Shown here piece by piece: positions 37,126-45,006 of a DNA stretch of 64,000 nucleotides (its first letter is position 1; every line of letters begins with the position of its first letter). Source of the DNA: Marinobacter arenosus (GTDB taxonomy: Bacteria > Pseudomonadota > Gammaproteobacteria > Pseudomonadales > Oleiphilaceae); the NCBI RefSeq assembly GCF_019264345.1, contig NZ_JAHVAO010000001.1, forward strand, positions 2,356,001 through 2,420,000, read 5' to 3'. The position numbers and the translations under genes are program-made. The notes under the pieces were generated by a model. The model saw only the letters and a program-made list of their open reading frames with translations. It was not told where the DNA came from and made no database searches.

Positions 37126-37710
37126 TCATGTGTTTTTTGTCCAGAAAAACTCCATCTGATGCGCCGTTTTCTCCGCCAGTTCGTCACTGTGCAAACGACT
37201 CACCAAATGTAAGCTCATATCAATGCCGGCAGATATCCCGCCTGAACTCACGATATTGCCCTCGTCGACCCACCGCACACCGTCGACCACGTTGAGCCGG
37301 CTAAACAGGTTCCGGAGATCCGGAATGTCCTCCCAGTGCGTGGTGACTTTGCAGGACAAAGACTGAACGGCTTGTGCGAGCAGGAAAACACCGGTGCAAA
37401 CGGTAGCGATGAGTTTCACGGACTGAGCCTGGTCCCTGATCCAATCGGTGACCACTTTATTTTCCAATTCGGACGTGTACACCCCGCCTGAAATTACCAG
37501 CACATCCAGCGGCGGATGATCCTTAATCGAGTAATCGGGAAGGACTTTATAATCGGCTCTGGCAGACACCACGGCATTGTGTTCGGCAATTAAAAATACC
37601 GAGAAGGCTTTGTTCCCGTCACACAAGCGCGAAGCGGTGGAAAACACTTCGAACGGCCCGGAAAAATCGAGCACTTCAGCATCGGGGTAGATAAAAATGC
37701 CGATGTTCAT
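37126..37710 (-). CDS. DJ-1/PfpI-family protein
   Basis: A 194-aa cytosolic protein of the class I glutamine-amidotransferase-like fold. The nucleophile-elbow Cys is in LIATVCTGVFLLAQA (near residue 100), preceded by LVISGGVYTSELENKVV and followed by VRWVDEGNIVSSGGISAGIDMSLHLVSR, the DJ-1/AraC-domain-free subtype. It could be a chaperone/deglycase-like or isonitrile-hydratase-like enzyme. It starts 17 bp after an attC-like site. Confidence 0.82.
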   Translation of the reverse strand: MNIGIFIYPDAEVLDFSGPFEVFSTASRLCDGNKAFSVFLIAEHNAVVSARADYKVLPDYSIKDHPPLDVLVISGGVYTSELENKVVTDWIRDQAQSVKLIATVCTGVFLLAQAVQSLSCKVTTHWEDIPDLRNLFSRLNVVDGVRWVDEGNIVSSGGISAGIDMSLHLVSRLHSDELAEKTAHQMEFFWTKNT

Positions 37711-37727
37711 TCAATGCTCCTCAAACA

Positions 37728-37786
37728 CATAACGTTAATGGCAGCGGCGCGACGTCAGCAGCGTCCCCTGACCGCCCTTGTTAGCC
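37728..37786 (-). repeat. attC-like recombination site (59 bp)
   Basis: Read on the minus strand it starts GGCTAAC and ends GTTATG, the paired outer boxes of an integron attC. It has the classical 59-bp size. Inner arms GGTCAGGGGACGC and GCGCCGCTGCC pair except for two unpaired bases on one side, as the extrahelical bases of attC hairpins do. The TAA stop of the PaiB-like gene is in the first box. Confidence 0.55.
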
Positions 37787-38407
37787 GATGAACCCTGACA
37801 TTGCATCCGAACGTGGCGCATGCTCACCTTTCAGACCATCTTTGACACCGGCCTGATTACGCTCAGGCTGGTTTTGACTGGCCTTCAACTTTCCAGTCAA
37901 CTTCTTGATCTTGACCTCGACTCCAACGATCCCCTGCACCAAGCGTTCAGTGAAATCCGTTGGTGCGTCATCGACAGCCCAAGGCTGTGCTCGACCTTTT
38001 TCGTGTTGGTCTGTTAGCTGACGCACGTGCTCCTTGAGCCAAACAGGGTCCTGTATAACACGGGCACTGCCTTCAACATGCACGGCCAGATAATTCCAGG
38101 TTGGAACGACGCGACCGGTTTCCGCTTTCGTGGGATACCAAGATGGCGACACGTAAGCATCTGGGCCCTGAAAAATGGCCAGGACAGCCTCACCGTTTTG
38201 AATGCGCTGCCATACCGGATTACTCCGTGCCAGATGACACTGCAACGTACCGAGTGAGTCGTCTGCTTCCATGCTCAAGTGGAAAGGAACATGGTTCGCT
38301 TCAATACCCTCATCGTCGGCGGTCACAAGTAACCCGAAGCCATAGTCACGGATATATTGATGAAGTTTTTCTGTGTCATCTTCCCTGAAGTGATTTGGCA
38401 CGTACAT
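37781..38407 (-). CDS. PaiB-family FMN-binding protein
   Basis: A 208-aa flavin-binding protein of the PaiB family (FMN-binding negative transcriptional regulator): MYVPNHFREDD opening, DYGFGLLVTADDEGIEANHVPFHL, IFQGPDAYVSPSWYPTK and VPTWNYLAVHVEGSARV. Family members repress sporulation or protease genes, or simply handle oxidants. Its TAA stop overlaps an attC-like site and its start lies 33 bp past another, so it looks like a single-gene cassette. Confidence 0.82.
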   Translation of the reverse strand: MYVPNHFREDDTEKLHQYIRDYGFGLLVTADDEGIEANHVPFHLSMEADDSLGTLQCHLARSNPVWQRIQNGEAVLAIFQGPDAYVSPSWYPTKAETGRVVPTWNYLAVHVEGSARVIQDPVWLKEHVRQLTDQHEKGRAQPWAVDDAPTDFTERLVQGIVGVEVKIKKLTGKLKASQNQPERNQAGVKDGLKGEHAPRSDAMSGFIG

Positions 38408-38440
38408 CCAGCATCGACTCCCTTGCAGATTTTCTATTCA

Positions 38441-38481
38441 GCTAACGCCGCGGTTCAGCGGCTTGCCCGGCCCTGTTATAC
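38441..38481 (-). repeat. Shortened attC-like recombination site
   Basis: On the minus strand it runs from GTATAACAGG to GCGGCGTTAGC, both typical attC outer boxes, with inner arms GCCGC/GCGGC. At 41 bp it is shorter than usual and the spacer is one-sided, so it may be degenerate. The TAA stop of the cupin gene lies in its first box. Confidence 0.45.
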
Positions 38482-38787
38482 GCTGCCCTCGCTCTCAACG
38501 ACAAGCACACGCACCTCACCTCTTGGGTGGGCAACATGCTCCGTACCGACTGAAGCAAAGAATATGTCCCCTACCTCCAGAGCAGCGACTTCCTCAGTGC
38601 CATTTAAGCGGTAGTGCATATCGACTACACCATCTAAAACCACGAAGACTTCCTCGCCATCGTTTACGTGCCATTTGTATGGCTTATCCGTCCAGTGCAG
38701 GCTGGTGGTGATTCCTCGCATGTTTGCGATTTGCTTTGATCCCCACGCGCGATCGGCAATGAAATGCTTACTTTTTATAACTTCCAT
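38476..38787 (-). CDS. Small cupin-domain protein
   Basis: A 103-aa single-cupin protein with metal-site pattern KWHVNDGEEVFVVLDGVVDMHY (first motif His and Glu) and the second motif VGDIFFASVGTEHVAHPRGE. Such proteins are isomerases, dioxygenases or simple ligand binders. The stop is in an attC-like site. AAGGA lies before the ATG. It is the first gene of the candidate cassette row. Confidence 0.78.
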   Translation of the reverse strand: MEVIKSKHFIADRAWGSKQIANMRGITTSLHWTDKPYKWHVNDGEEVFVVLDGVVDMHYRLNGTEEVAALEVGDIFFASVGTEHVAHPRGEVRVLVVESEGSV

Positions 38788-39347
38788 TTTTTGGATCCTT
38801 ACTACTCACTCAGAGCTCAATCTGCGTATGGCGACTGGCATCACCGGTGAAGAAACCGGCACATAGCGAGAAAAATCAATGTTGGGCGGAACCCAAGTTT
38901 CGCTGCCTGCATCGAAGATCCTGGGACCATCGGCGCTACCTACCTCCACTTTGATGCCTTCCTATTTGCACTGGACGTAGGTTGGGGCCCAACCTTCCTC
39001 CTGGCGGTGAGCGGCAGCTTTGGATACAAATTCTTTGCCAGCTTGAACCACCAATGGGACGTGTTCACCAGGGACGAAAAGGTCGATGTCACATAGCTCA
39101 CGCTGCGTCTATTTCCGAACCCGCGCCGGTCATTCTTTCGCGTTAATAGTTATAAATCAGCGAACTACAGCATAGACCAATGGAGTGCCAACAGGAAATA
39201 AGCGTTATTTGTCGTTGAACTCCGGGCCAGCTCAGCGAATTCCCCGGCTGATCGCGGCAACGCCCATTTCATGATTCGGTCCCCAACTTTAAATATTACA
39301 TGGAGTTAAGATAGTATCGCTCTGGATTGATTCTAAAAGGGACTTGT
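38788..39347. other. Gene-free 560-bp stretch, possible cassette remnants
   Basis: No intact gene seen. A stop-to-stop frame on the minus strand (38962-39108, 48 codons, no ATG) reads like a protein end (LFVPGEHVPLVVQAGKE), and an overlapping plus-strand frame (38851-39096) also lacks a start. These may be parts of a decayed cassette. GTTATAA/TATTAACGC at 39137-39155 resembles attC or attI core sequence but no paired box was found. No intI gene is present. Confidence 0.45.
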
Positions 39348-40646
39348 ATGAAACGCCTGCTGATTGTTCTCGTTGTCGCTGTTGCCGGTCTTTTGGGTTC
39401 CGCGTACTACAAAATCACCAGTTCAGTGACCGACGGTCTGGAACTCGCCAAGATGCAGCTGGCGCCGTTTGCCGCCATGGAGTACGGCAGCGTAACCACG
39501 AACTTCTCGGGGGACGTTGAGGTGCACGATCTCCGCTTCACCTCCCGGGCAACGTCCGAGGTGATTGCGGTGGACAAGGTCGCTCTCGGGACCGGCAGCC
39601 CCTGGGCCCTGCTGACGCTCAGGGATCATTTCCAGTCCGGTCAGATGCCGGACTACCTGAAATTCTCCATTGAAGGGCTCAAGGCCGACATGGCGTTCAT
39701 GTCCAACCTGGAAGAGGCCGCCCAGGGCAGCAATCCGTTCAGCCAACTGGAAACCGCGGGGTGCGGAGCGCGTAGCTACTTCAACCGAAGCGACCTGGCG
39801 CGCATGGGCTACGACTACCTCACGCTCGATATGGACGTGGCGTACCGGCTCTCCGAAACCGGCAACCAACTCACGCTGACCACTGAGATGGTCTCCCGGA
39901 ACCAGATGGCGGTGGGCCTGGAAATGGTCGTCTACCATTCCGGCTCGTTCAGCGAGATGGCCTTGTCGCCACAGGTGGCGCAAACGGCGCAACTGGAGGC
40001 GGCCACGATTGAATTTGAAGATCTCGGCTACCTGAACCGTACCCTGGATTTCTGCGCCAAGGCGCTGGCGATGGAAACCGAGGCGTACCGAACCCACCAT
40101 CTGGAGGCCTGGGTCGCCGAATGGCAGGCGATGGGACTCAAGCCCAGCGCAAGCCTGGTCGACATTTACCAGGATTACCTTACGCATCCGGGCAGTACGC
40201 TGACGTTCCAGATGGAGCCCTTCCCGGCTCTGGATCTCGGGGACAACTATCTGAGCCCGGACCCCGTCTACCTGAGCGGGCGACTGAACCCGAAACTGGG
40301 CACGGAACGGTCCGGACTGCAGGCCATCAGCGTCAGCCGGGCGGACACGGCAGTGGCCGAGGAACGCCGCAGCCCGGTGTCTGTCCCGGAATCCGCGCCA
40401 TCGCAGCCGGCGGCACCGGAGCCTGCTCAATCCGCTCCGGCCTCCTCCGAGGGCAGGATCTCCCTGGCCCAGCTTGATGATCATCTCCAGCACGATGTGC
40501 AGATCCAGCTGGCCAACGGCCGAGCGATTGAGGGGCGTATCCAGGCGGTGGAGGGCAATGCCCTGAAGCTCAAGCGCCACATGTACGGCGGCACCATGGT
40601 GGTTCCCGTTCCCCTGGCTGACATCCGTAGCGTAACCCTGCTCTAG
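39348..40646 (+). CDS. Membrane-anchored hypothetical protein with C-terminal Sm-like strand repeat
   Basis: A 432-aa protein with an N-terminal membrane anchor or signal (MKRLLIVLVVAVAGLLGSAYY). The middle is beta-rich with repeated LTL and EVHDLRF strands and resembles AsmA/DUF945-like envelope proteins in style, although I cannot assign a family. A Pro/Ala/Ser-rich linker (about 350-375) leads to VQIQLANGRAIEGRIQAVEGNALKLKRH..VVPVPLADIRSVTLL, a small beta-barrel-like tail. AAAAGG before the ATG at 39348. Envelope role likely, otherwise unknown. Confidence 0.7.
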   Translation: MKRLLIVLVVAVAGLLGSAYYKITSSVTDGLELAKMQLAPFAAMEYGSVTTNFSGDVEVHDLRFTSRATSEVIAVDKVALGTGSPWALLTLRDHFQSGQMPDYLKFSIEGLKADMAFMSNLEEAAQGSNPFSQLETAGCGARSYFNRSDLARMGYDYLTLDMDVAYRLSETGNQLTLTTEMVSRNQMAVGLEMVVYHSGSFSEMALSPQVAQTAQLEAATIEFEDLGYLNRTLDFCAKALAMETEAYRTHHLEAWVAEWQAMGLKPSASLVDIYQDYLTHPGSTLTFQMEPFPALDLGDNYLSPDPVYLSGRLNPKLGTERSGLQAISVSRADTAVAEERRSPVSVPESAPSQPAAPEPAQSAPASSEGRISLAQLDDHLQHDVQIQLANGRAIEGRIQAVEGNALKLKRHMYGGTMVVPVPLADIRSVTLL

Positions 40647-40661
40647 CGCTCACGACCGCCC

Positions 40662-40691
40662 CGCTCTCCCCGATGGTGTCCGGGAAGAGCG
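40662..40691. terminator. Bidirectional stem-loop between convergent genes
   Basis: CGCTCT-x-CCCG paired with CGGG-x-AGAGCG (one mismatch, 8-nt loop) lies between the stop of the hypothetical gene at 40646 and the nrdB stop at 40704. It probably ends both transcripts. No strong T-run. Confidence 0.5.
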
Positions 40692-40703
40692 AGGCCGACG
40701 CGG

Positions 40704-41777
40704 TTACCACTCCAACTGTGCCCCGGTCTGGTACTCGATCACCCGGGTCTCAAAGAAGTTCTTTTCCTTCCTGAGGGTGGCCTGCTCGTCCAGCCAGGGG
40801 GAGACGTTCCTTGCGCCGGGGAACGGCTCTTCCAGGCCCACGGTCCGGGCCCGTCGGTTGGCCACGAAGCGGAACTGTTCGCTGTGGTACTCGGCAGAGT
40901 AGCCGAGGATCGGATCCCGCAGGATGTAGTTGGCGTAGTCGGTTTCGGCGGCTTCGGATTCGTCCCACATGGCGCGCACGGCTTTCGGATCGAAGCGGAT
41001 GTTCTCCTCCTCCACGATCTGGTTCACCACCTTCAGGCCGAAGGAGAAGTGCATGGCTTCGTCCCGCAGGATGTACTGCAGCTGTTCGCCGGTGCCGCGC
41101 ATGAGGCCGCGGCGCTGGAGGGCGAAGATGGGGCTGAAGCCGTTGTAGAACCAGGTGCCTTCGAACACCGCCGCAAAGAACAGGTAGGACATGATGAATT
41201 CCTGCAGGTCGTCCCTGTTGCGCAGGTTCATGTCCGGGCGCATGGCCGCGTCCAGACGGCGGTTGGCGATCTGGATCTTGCCGTTGATGGCAGGCACCAC
41301 GCGGTAGCGGTTGTAGATCTCGCTCTGGTCCAGGTTCAGGGTTTCGATGCAGTGCTGGTAGGCCCAGGTGTGCATGGCCTCTTCGTACACCTGCCGGGCC
41401 TGGTAGATCTGCAGTTCCGGTGCGCTCATCTTCTCCATCACCGCCAGGCCGATGTTGCGCATGGCCAAAATGTCGGAGGTGGTGAGGTAGGCCAGCACGT
41501 TCTCGTACACGTGCTTTTCCGGCGCGGTGAGCCGGTGGTGGTAGTCGTGGACGTCCTGGGCCATGTTCACGTCCAGCGGGGTCCAGTGGTTCTTGTTGGC
41601 GTTCATGAAGTATTCCCAGGCCCAGGGATACTTGAACGGGGCGAGCTGGTTGATGTCCGTCTCGCCATTGATCACGCGTTTGTCGTCCGCGTTGACCGGC
41701 GCCGGAGCGCCGGGGTTGGCGCCGGCCTGAGCGGCCGGCGTGCTGGTGGTTTTCGGTTCGTCGTCCCAGTCGAGCAT
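40704..41777 (-). CDS. nrdB: Class Ia ribonucleotide reductase beta subunit
   Basis: A 357-aa cytosolic radical-carrying subunit. The di-iron/tyrosyl motifs are visible: the Asp of YLTTSDILAMRNI, EEAMHTWAYQH with Glu, His and the radical Tyr at E-x2-H-x3-Y, Glu in VFEGTWFYNG, and Glu/His in LRDEAMHFSFG. This is the tyrosyl-radical arrangement. The N-terminal 30 residues are a Pro/Ala-rich extension. It lies 31 bp after nrdA on the same strand, hence nrdAB. Confidence 0.95.
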   Translation of the reverse strand: MLDWDDEPKTTSTPAAQAGANPGAPAPVNADDKRVINGETDINQLAPFKYPWAWEYFMNANKNHWTPLDVNMAQDVHDYHHRLTAPEKHVYENVLAYLTTSDILAMRNIGLAVMEKMSAPELQIYQARQVYEEAMHTWAYQHCIETLNLDQSEIYNRYRVVPAINGKIQIANRRLDAAMRPDMNLRNRDDLQEFIMSYLFFAAVFEGTWFYNGFSPIFALQRRGLMRGTGEQLQYILRDEAMHFSFGLKVVNQIVEEENIRFDPKAVRAMWDESEAAETDYANYILRDPILGYSAEYHSEQFRFVANRRARTVGLEEPFPGARNVSPWLDEQATLRKEKNFFETRVIEYQTGAQLEW

Positions 41778-41808
41778 GGTCTGAGCCTCTTCAAATGAAA
41801 GTAAGTGG

Positions 41809-44598
41809 TTACTGACAAGCTTCGCAGTCAGGGTCGTCGATGCTGCATACCTGGGGCTGGGGTGCGGTAGAAGGCGCCATGGAAGATGCCGACACCGAGG
41901 CGGTTTTCTCGGCCCCGGTGGCCCCGAGCGAGCGCAGGTAATAGGTGGTTTTCAGGCCCCGCTCCCACGCCAGCTGGTACAGGGCATCCAGCTTCTTGCC
42001 GCTGGGTTCGGCCATGTACAGGTTCAGGCTCTGGGCCTGGTCGAGCCATTTCTGGCGACGGGCGGCGGCTTCCACCAGCCAGCGGGCGTCGATCTCGAAC
42101 GCGGTGGCGTAGCGGGCCTTGAGTTGGGCCGGGATGCGGTCGATCTGCTGTACGGAGCCGTCGAAGTACTTGAGGTCGTTGACCATCACGTTGTCCCACA
42201 GGCCCTCGGCCTTGAGGTCACGGACCAGCGACGGATTCACCACCGTGAACTCGCCGGACAGGTTCGATTTCACGAACAGGTTCTGGTACGCCGGCTCAAT
42301 GGACTGGGAGACCCCAACGATGTTGGAGATGGTCGCCGTGGGCGCGATGGCCATCACGTTGCTGTTGCGCATGCCATGCTGGGCGATCAGTTCGCGCACC
42401 GGGGTCCAGTCCAGCCGGGCGCGGGTATCCACGGACAGATCCCCTTCCCGGCGCGCCTGCTGAAGCAGGCTGATGGAATCGATGGGCAGGATGCCCTGCT
42501 GCCACAGGGAGCCCTCGTAGCTGTCGTAAGCGCCCCGTTCCGCCGCCAGCGTGGCAGAGGCGCGAATGGCAAAGTAGCTGAGCTGCTCCATGGCCACGTC
42601 GGCAAACTCCACGGCTTCCGGGCTGGTGTACGGCAGGCCCAGTTGGTAGAGCGCGTCCTGAAAGCCCATCAGGCCCAGGCCCACCGGGCGATGCTTGAGG
42701 TTGGAGTTTTTCGCCTGGGGCACGGCGTAGTAGTTGATGTCGATGACGTTATCGAGCATGCGCACGGCCGTGGTCACCGTGCGCTCCAGGCGCTGCACAT
42801 CCAGCTCGCCGTTGGCAATGTGGGCGGCCAGGTTCACCGAACCCAGGTTGCACACGGCTATCTCGTCCGCGTTGGTGTTCAGGGTGATCTCGGTGCAAAG
42901 GTTGGAGCTGTGCACCACGCCCTGGTGCTGCTGGGGCGAGCGCAGGTTGCAGGGGTCTTTGAAAGTGATCCACGGGTGGCCGGTCTCGAACAGCACAGTC
43001 AGCATCTTGCGCCAGAGCTGCTTGGCGGGAAGTGTCTTGAACAGCTTGATTTTGCCCTGTTCCGCCAGCGCCTCGTAATGTTCATACCGCTCCCGGAATT
43101 CGTTGCCGTAGAGGTCGTGCAGGTCCGGCACGTCGCTGGGGGAGAACAGGGTCCAGTCCCGGTCCTCGCGCATGCGTTCGATCAGCAGGTCCGGCACCCA
43201 GTTGGCGGTGTTCATGTCGTGGGTGCGGCGGCGTTCGTCGCCGGTGTTCTTGCGCAGTTCCAGGAATTCCTCGATGTCCAGGTGCCAGCTTTCCAGGTAG
43301 GCGCACACCGCGCCCTTGCGCTTGCCGCCCTGGTTCACCGCCACGGCGGTGTCGTTGACCACTTTCAGGAACGGCACCACACCCTGGCTCTGGCCGTTGG
43401 TGCCCTTGATGTGGGCGCCGAGGGAGCGCACCGGGGTCCAGTCGTTGCCCAGGCCGCCGGCCCATTTCGACAGCATGGCGTTGTCGCGAATAGCCTCGTA
43501 GATGGCTTCCAGGTCATCCCCCACGGTGGTCAGGTAGCAGGAGGACAGCTGGGAATGCCGGGTGCCGCTGTTGAACAGCGTCGGCGTGCTGGCCATGTAG
43601 TCGAACGAGGACAGCAGGTCATAGAACTCGATGGCGCGGGCGTTGGGGTCGTCCTCCCGCAGCGCCAGGCCCATGGCCACGCGCATGAAAAACACCTGGG
43701 GCAGTTCCAGGCGGGCGCCATCCCAATGGATAAAATAACGGTCGTACAGGGTCTGCAAGCCGAGGAAGCCGAACTGCCGGTCCCGCTCCGGTTTCAGGGC
43801 CGCGCCCAGGCGCTCCAGATCAAAGGCCGCCAGCGCATCGTCCAGCAGCTCGTAGCGGATGCCGGCGGCAATGAAGGCACTCAGGGCCTGTGGATAGATC
43901 TCCGACAGCGGCAGCTCTGTGGACAAGTTCAGGGCCGTGGCGTTTTCCAGCCGCAGCTGCTCCAGCAACAGGCGGGCGGTGACGGCGCTGTAGTCCGGCT
44001 CCTGTTCGATGCGCCCGCGGGCAGTCATCACCAGCGCCGACAGCACGTCTTCCTCGGCAATGCCGTCGTACAGGTTGGTCAGCGCGTCGTCCACCAGGGA
44101 GTCACCGTCGATGCCGTCCAGGCCGGTGGCGGCCTGCTCCACCTGAAGTTTCATCCGGCCCAGGTCCAGCGGGGCGATCTCGCCACCGGCCTTCTTCACG
44201 GTCAGGTGCGGGTGCGCTTCCATGGGATGATCGTGGGCACGCTGCCGGGCGTGTTCTTCCCGGTAGAGCACATAGGCGCGGGCCACTTTCTGTTCCTCGG
44301 CGCGCATCAGCGCCAGTTCCACCTGGTCCTGGATGTCTTCGATGTGAACCTTGCCGCCGGCTTTCAGGCGCCGGCCGATGGCCTGGAGGACCTGGTCGGT
44401 GACCCGGTGCACGGCGTCGTTGATGCGGGCGGAGCCGGCGGCCTTGTCGCCTTCCACGGCCAGAAACGCCTTGGTCACGGCGACGGTGATCTTGGACGGA
44501 TTGAAGCCCACGAGGGTGCCGTTGCGTTTGATGACCTGCAGGGATTCGGTGTCGGTTGGGGACGACGGCTGGGGTTCAGCCAGGGCAGAGCTGGACAT
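41809..44598 (-). CDS. nrdA: Class Ia ribonucleotide reductase alpha subunit
   Basis: A 929-aa catalytic subunit reducing all four NDPs. Two ATP-cone domains are stacked at the N-terminus (LQVIKRNGTLVGFNPSKIT at about 10-100, and a second unit LTVKKAGGEIAPLDLGRMK at about 120-205), as in Pseudomonas aeruginosa NrdA. The barrel follows (TPTLFNSGTRHSQLSSCYL with an active-site Cys, and SSNLCTEI). The tail CSIDDPDCEACQ has the redox Cys pair. ATG at 44598 has AGGAG 8 nt before it. Upstream there is a cobalamin riboswitch, so B12 should turn it off. Confidence 0.95.
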   Translation of the reverse strand: MSSSALAEPQPSSPTDTESLQVIKRNGTLVGFNPSKITVAVTKAFLAVEGDKAAGSARINDAVHRVTDQVLQAIGRRLKAGGKVHIEDIQDQVELALMRAEEQKVARAYVLYREEHARQRAHDHPMEAHPHLTVKKAGGEIAPLDLGRMKLQVEQAATGLDGIDGDSLVDDALTNLYDGIAEEDVLSALVMTARGRIEQEPDYSAVTARLLLEQLRLENATALNLSTELPLSEIYPQALSAFIAAGIRYELLDDALAAFDLERLGAALKPERDRQFGFLGLQTLYDRYFIHWDGARLELPQVFFMRVAMGLALREDDPNARAIEFYDLLSSFDYMASTPTLFNSGTRHSQLSSCYLTTVGDDLEAIYEAIRDNAMLSKWAGGLGNDWTPVRSLGAHIKGTNGQSQGVVPFLKVVNDTAVAVNQGGKRKGAVCAYLESWHLDIEEFLELRKNTGDERRRTHDMNTANWVPDLLIERMREDRDWTLFSPSDVPDLHDLYGNEFRERYEHYEALAEQGKIKLFKTLPAKQLWRKMLTVLFETGHPWITFKDPCNLRSPQQHQGVVHSSNLCTEITLNTNADEIAVCNLGSVNLAAHIANGELDVQRLERTVTTAVRMLDNVIDINYYAVPQAKNSNLKHRPVGLGLMGFQDALYQLGLPYTSPEAVEFADVAMEQLSYFAIRASATLAAERGAYDSYEGSLWQQGILPIDSISLLQQARREGDLSVDTRARLDWTPVRELIAQHGMRNSNVMAIAPTATISNIVGVSQSIEPAYQNLFVKSNLSGEFTVVNPSLVRDLKAEGLWDNVMVNDLKYFDGSVQQIDRIPAQLKARYATAFEIDARWLVEAAARRQKWLDQAQSLNLYMAEPSGKKLDALYQLAWERGLKTTYYLRSLGATGAEKTASVSASSMAPSTAPQPQVCSIDDPDCEACQ

Positions 44599-44631
44599 GT
44601 CTGTACTCCTGAATACGCGTTGGGTTCCGTT

Positions 44632-44713
44632 CACCTTCGCGTACGCAGGGGCGCACCTTGCCCGGGAGACAGGCAGGCACTACCGATCTGCTCACCCTGA
44701 GTCGCGAAGGTGC
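44632..44713 (-). promoter_or_regulatory. nrdA: Candidate expression platform of the nrdA riboswitch
   Basis: On the minus strand, GCACCTTCGCG (44713-44703) can pair either with AAGGTGC (44659-44653) or with CGCGAAGGTG (44641-44632), so two mutually exclusive hairpins are possible between the aptamer and the nrdA start. In addition CTCCTG in the aptamer (plus strand 44741-44746) is complementary to the CAGGAG ribosome site at 44607-44612. There is no T-run, so translational control or Rho is more likely than an intrinsic terminator. Inference from pairing only. Confidence 0.5.
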
Positions 44714-44714
44714 A

Positions 44715-44880
44715 GTTGTATCCCTGGCAGGTCTTCGGACTCAGGAGCATGAATCGTTCGATTCGGCCTCGCGTGGCGACTTCCCGGCTTGCGCCAGTGT
44801 CTTGATGCCACGCTCGTTCTCCAATACCGCTGCGCGTCAGTTCCGGATTCCCACCGGATTCCCGCTACCGAGATGCTCAA
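44715..44880 (-). promoter_or_regulatory. Cobalamin (adenosylcobalamin) riboswitch upstream of nrdA
   Basis: Read on the minus strand it carries the landmarks of a B12 riboswitch in order: GGGAATCCGGTGGGAATCC near 44865, CTGACGCGCAGCGGTA (like the conserved CTGACGCGCAACGGTA), GACACTGG and GCCGGGAAG in the core, and the B12 box AGTCCGAAGACCTGCC at its 3' end (44726-44741). Aptamer identity is clear by eye; exact edges are approximate. Cobalamin should repress nrdAB. Confidence 0.93.
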
Positions 44881-44914
44881 AAAAACAACATCTGGTAGTT
44901 GACCAAGGATGAAA

Positions 44915-44945
44915 ACACTATATACACGATATTCGGGCGGAACAA
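44915..44945 (-). promoter_or_regulatory. nrdA promoter with NrdR-box-like sequence
   Basis: ACACTATATACACGAT (44915-44930) matches 12 of 16 positions of the NrdR box consensus ACACTATATATAGTGT. On the minus strand a promoter is possible: TTGTTC (44945-44940), 17 nt, TATAGT (44922-44917). The box overlaps the -10 element, which fits repression. I found no convincing second box at the usual 31-bp distance. Confidence 0.5.
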
Positions 44946-44956
44946 GGCGGGACAAC

Positions 44957-44978
44957 AAAAAAGGCCCCCGGAGGGGCC
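44957..44978 (-). terminator. Rho-independent terminator after fmdB
   Basis: On the minus strand GGCCCC-TCCG-GGGGCC is followed by TTTTTT. It lies 28 bp past the fmdB stop and ends the amide/urea operon before the nrdA promoter. Confidence 0.92.
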
Positions 44979-45006
44979 AAACACGTGACAGACTCGATAC
45001 TGAGAG

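Larger units (their letters stand above)
36400..38787 (-). mobile_element. Candidate integron cassette cluster without integrase (CALIN-like)
   Basis: Four small genes all on the minus strand, lower in GC than the backbone and unrelated in function, lie head to tail. Two of the gaps (37728-37786 and 38441-38481) carry attC-like sites. The TAA stops of the cupin gene and of the PaiB-like gene are inside these sites, and the next genes start 17 and 33 bp beyond them, which is the usual tight packing of cassettes. No integrase or attI is visible here. A degenerate further site may lie at 36400-36511. Unproven, but several independent signs agree. Confidence 0.5.

Noticed and set aside
37069..37128. 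attC-like site between the DJ-1 and lipoprotein genes
   Set aside because: The outer boxes do not match (CCAAC and GCACA) and do not pair; only a small hairpin at 37096-37113 is present. The two genes may be one two-gene cassette.
36000..39400. Integron integrase or attI
   Set aside because: No tyrosine recombinase motif in any frame of the region; only cassette-like features are seen.
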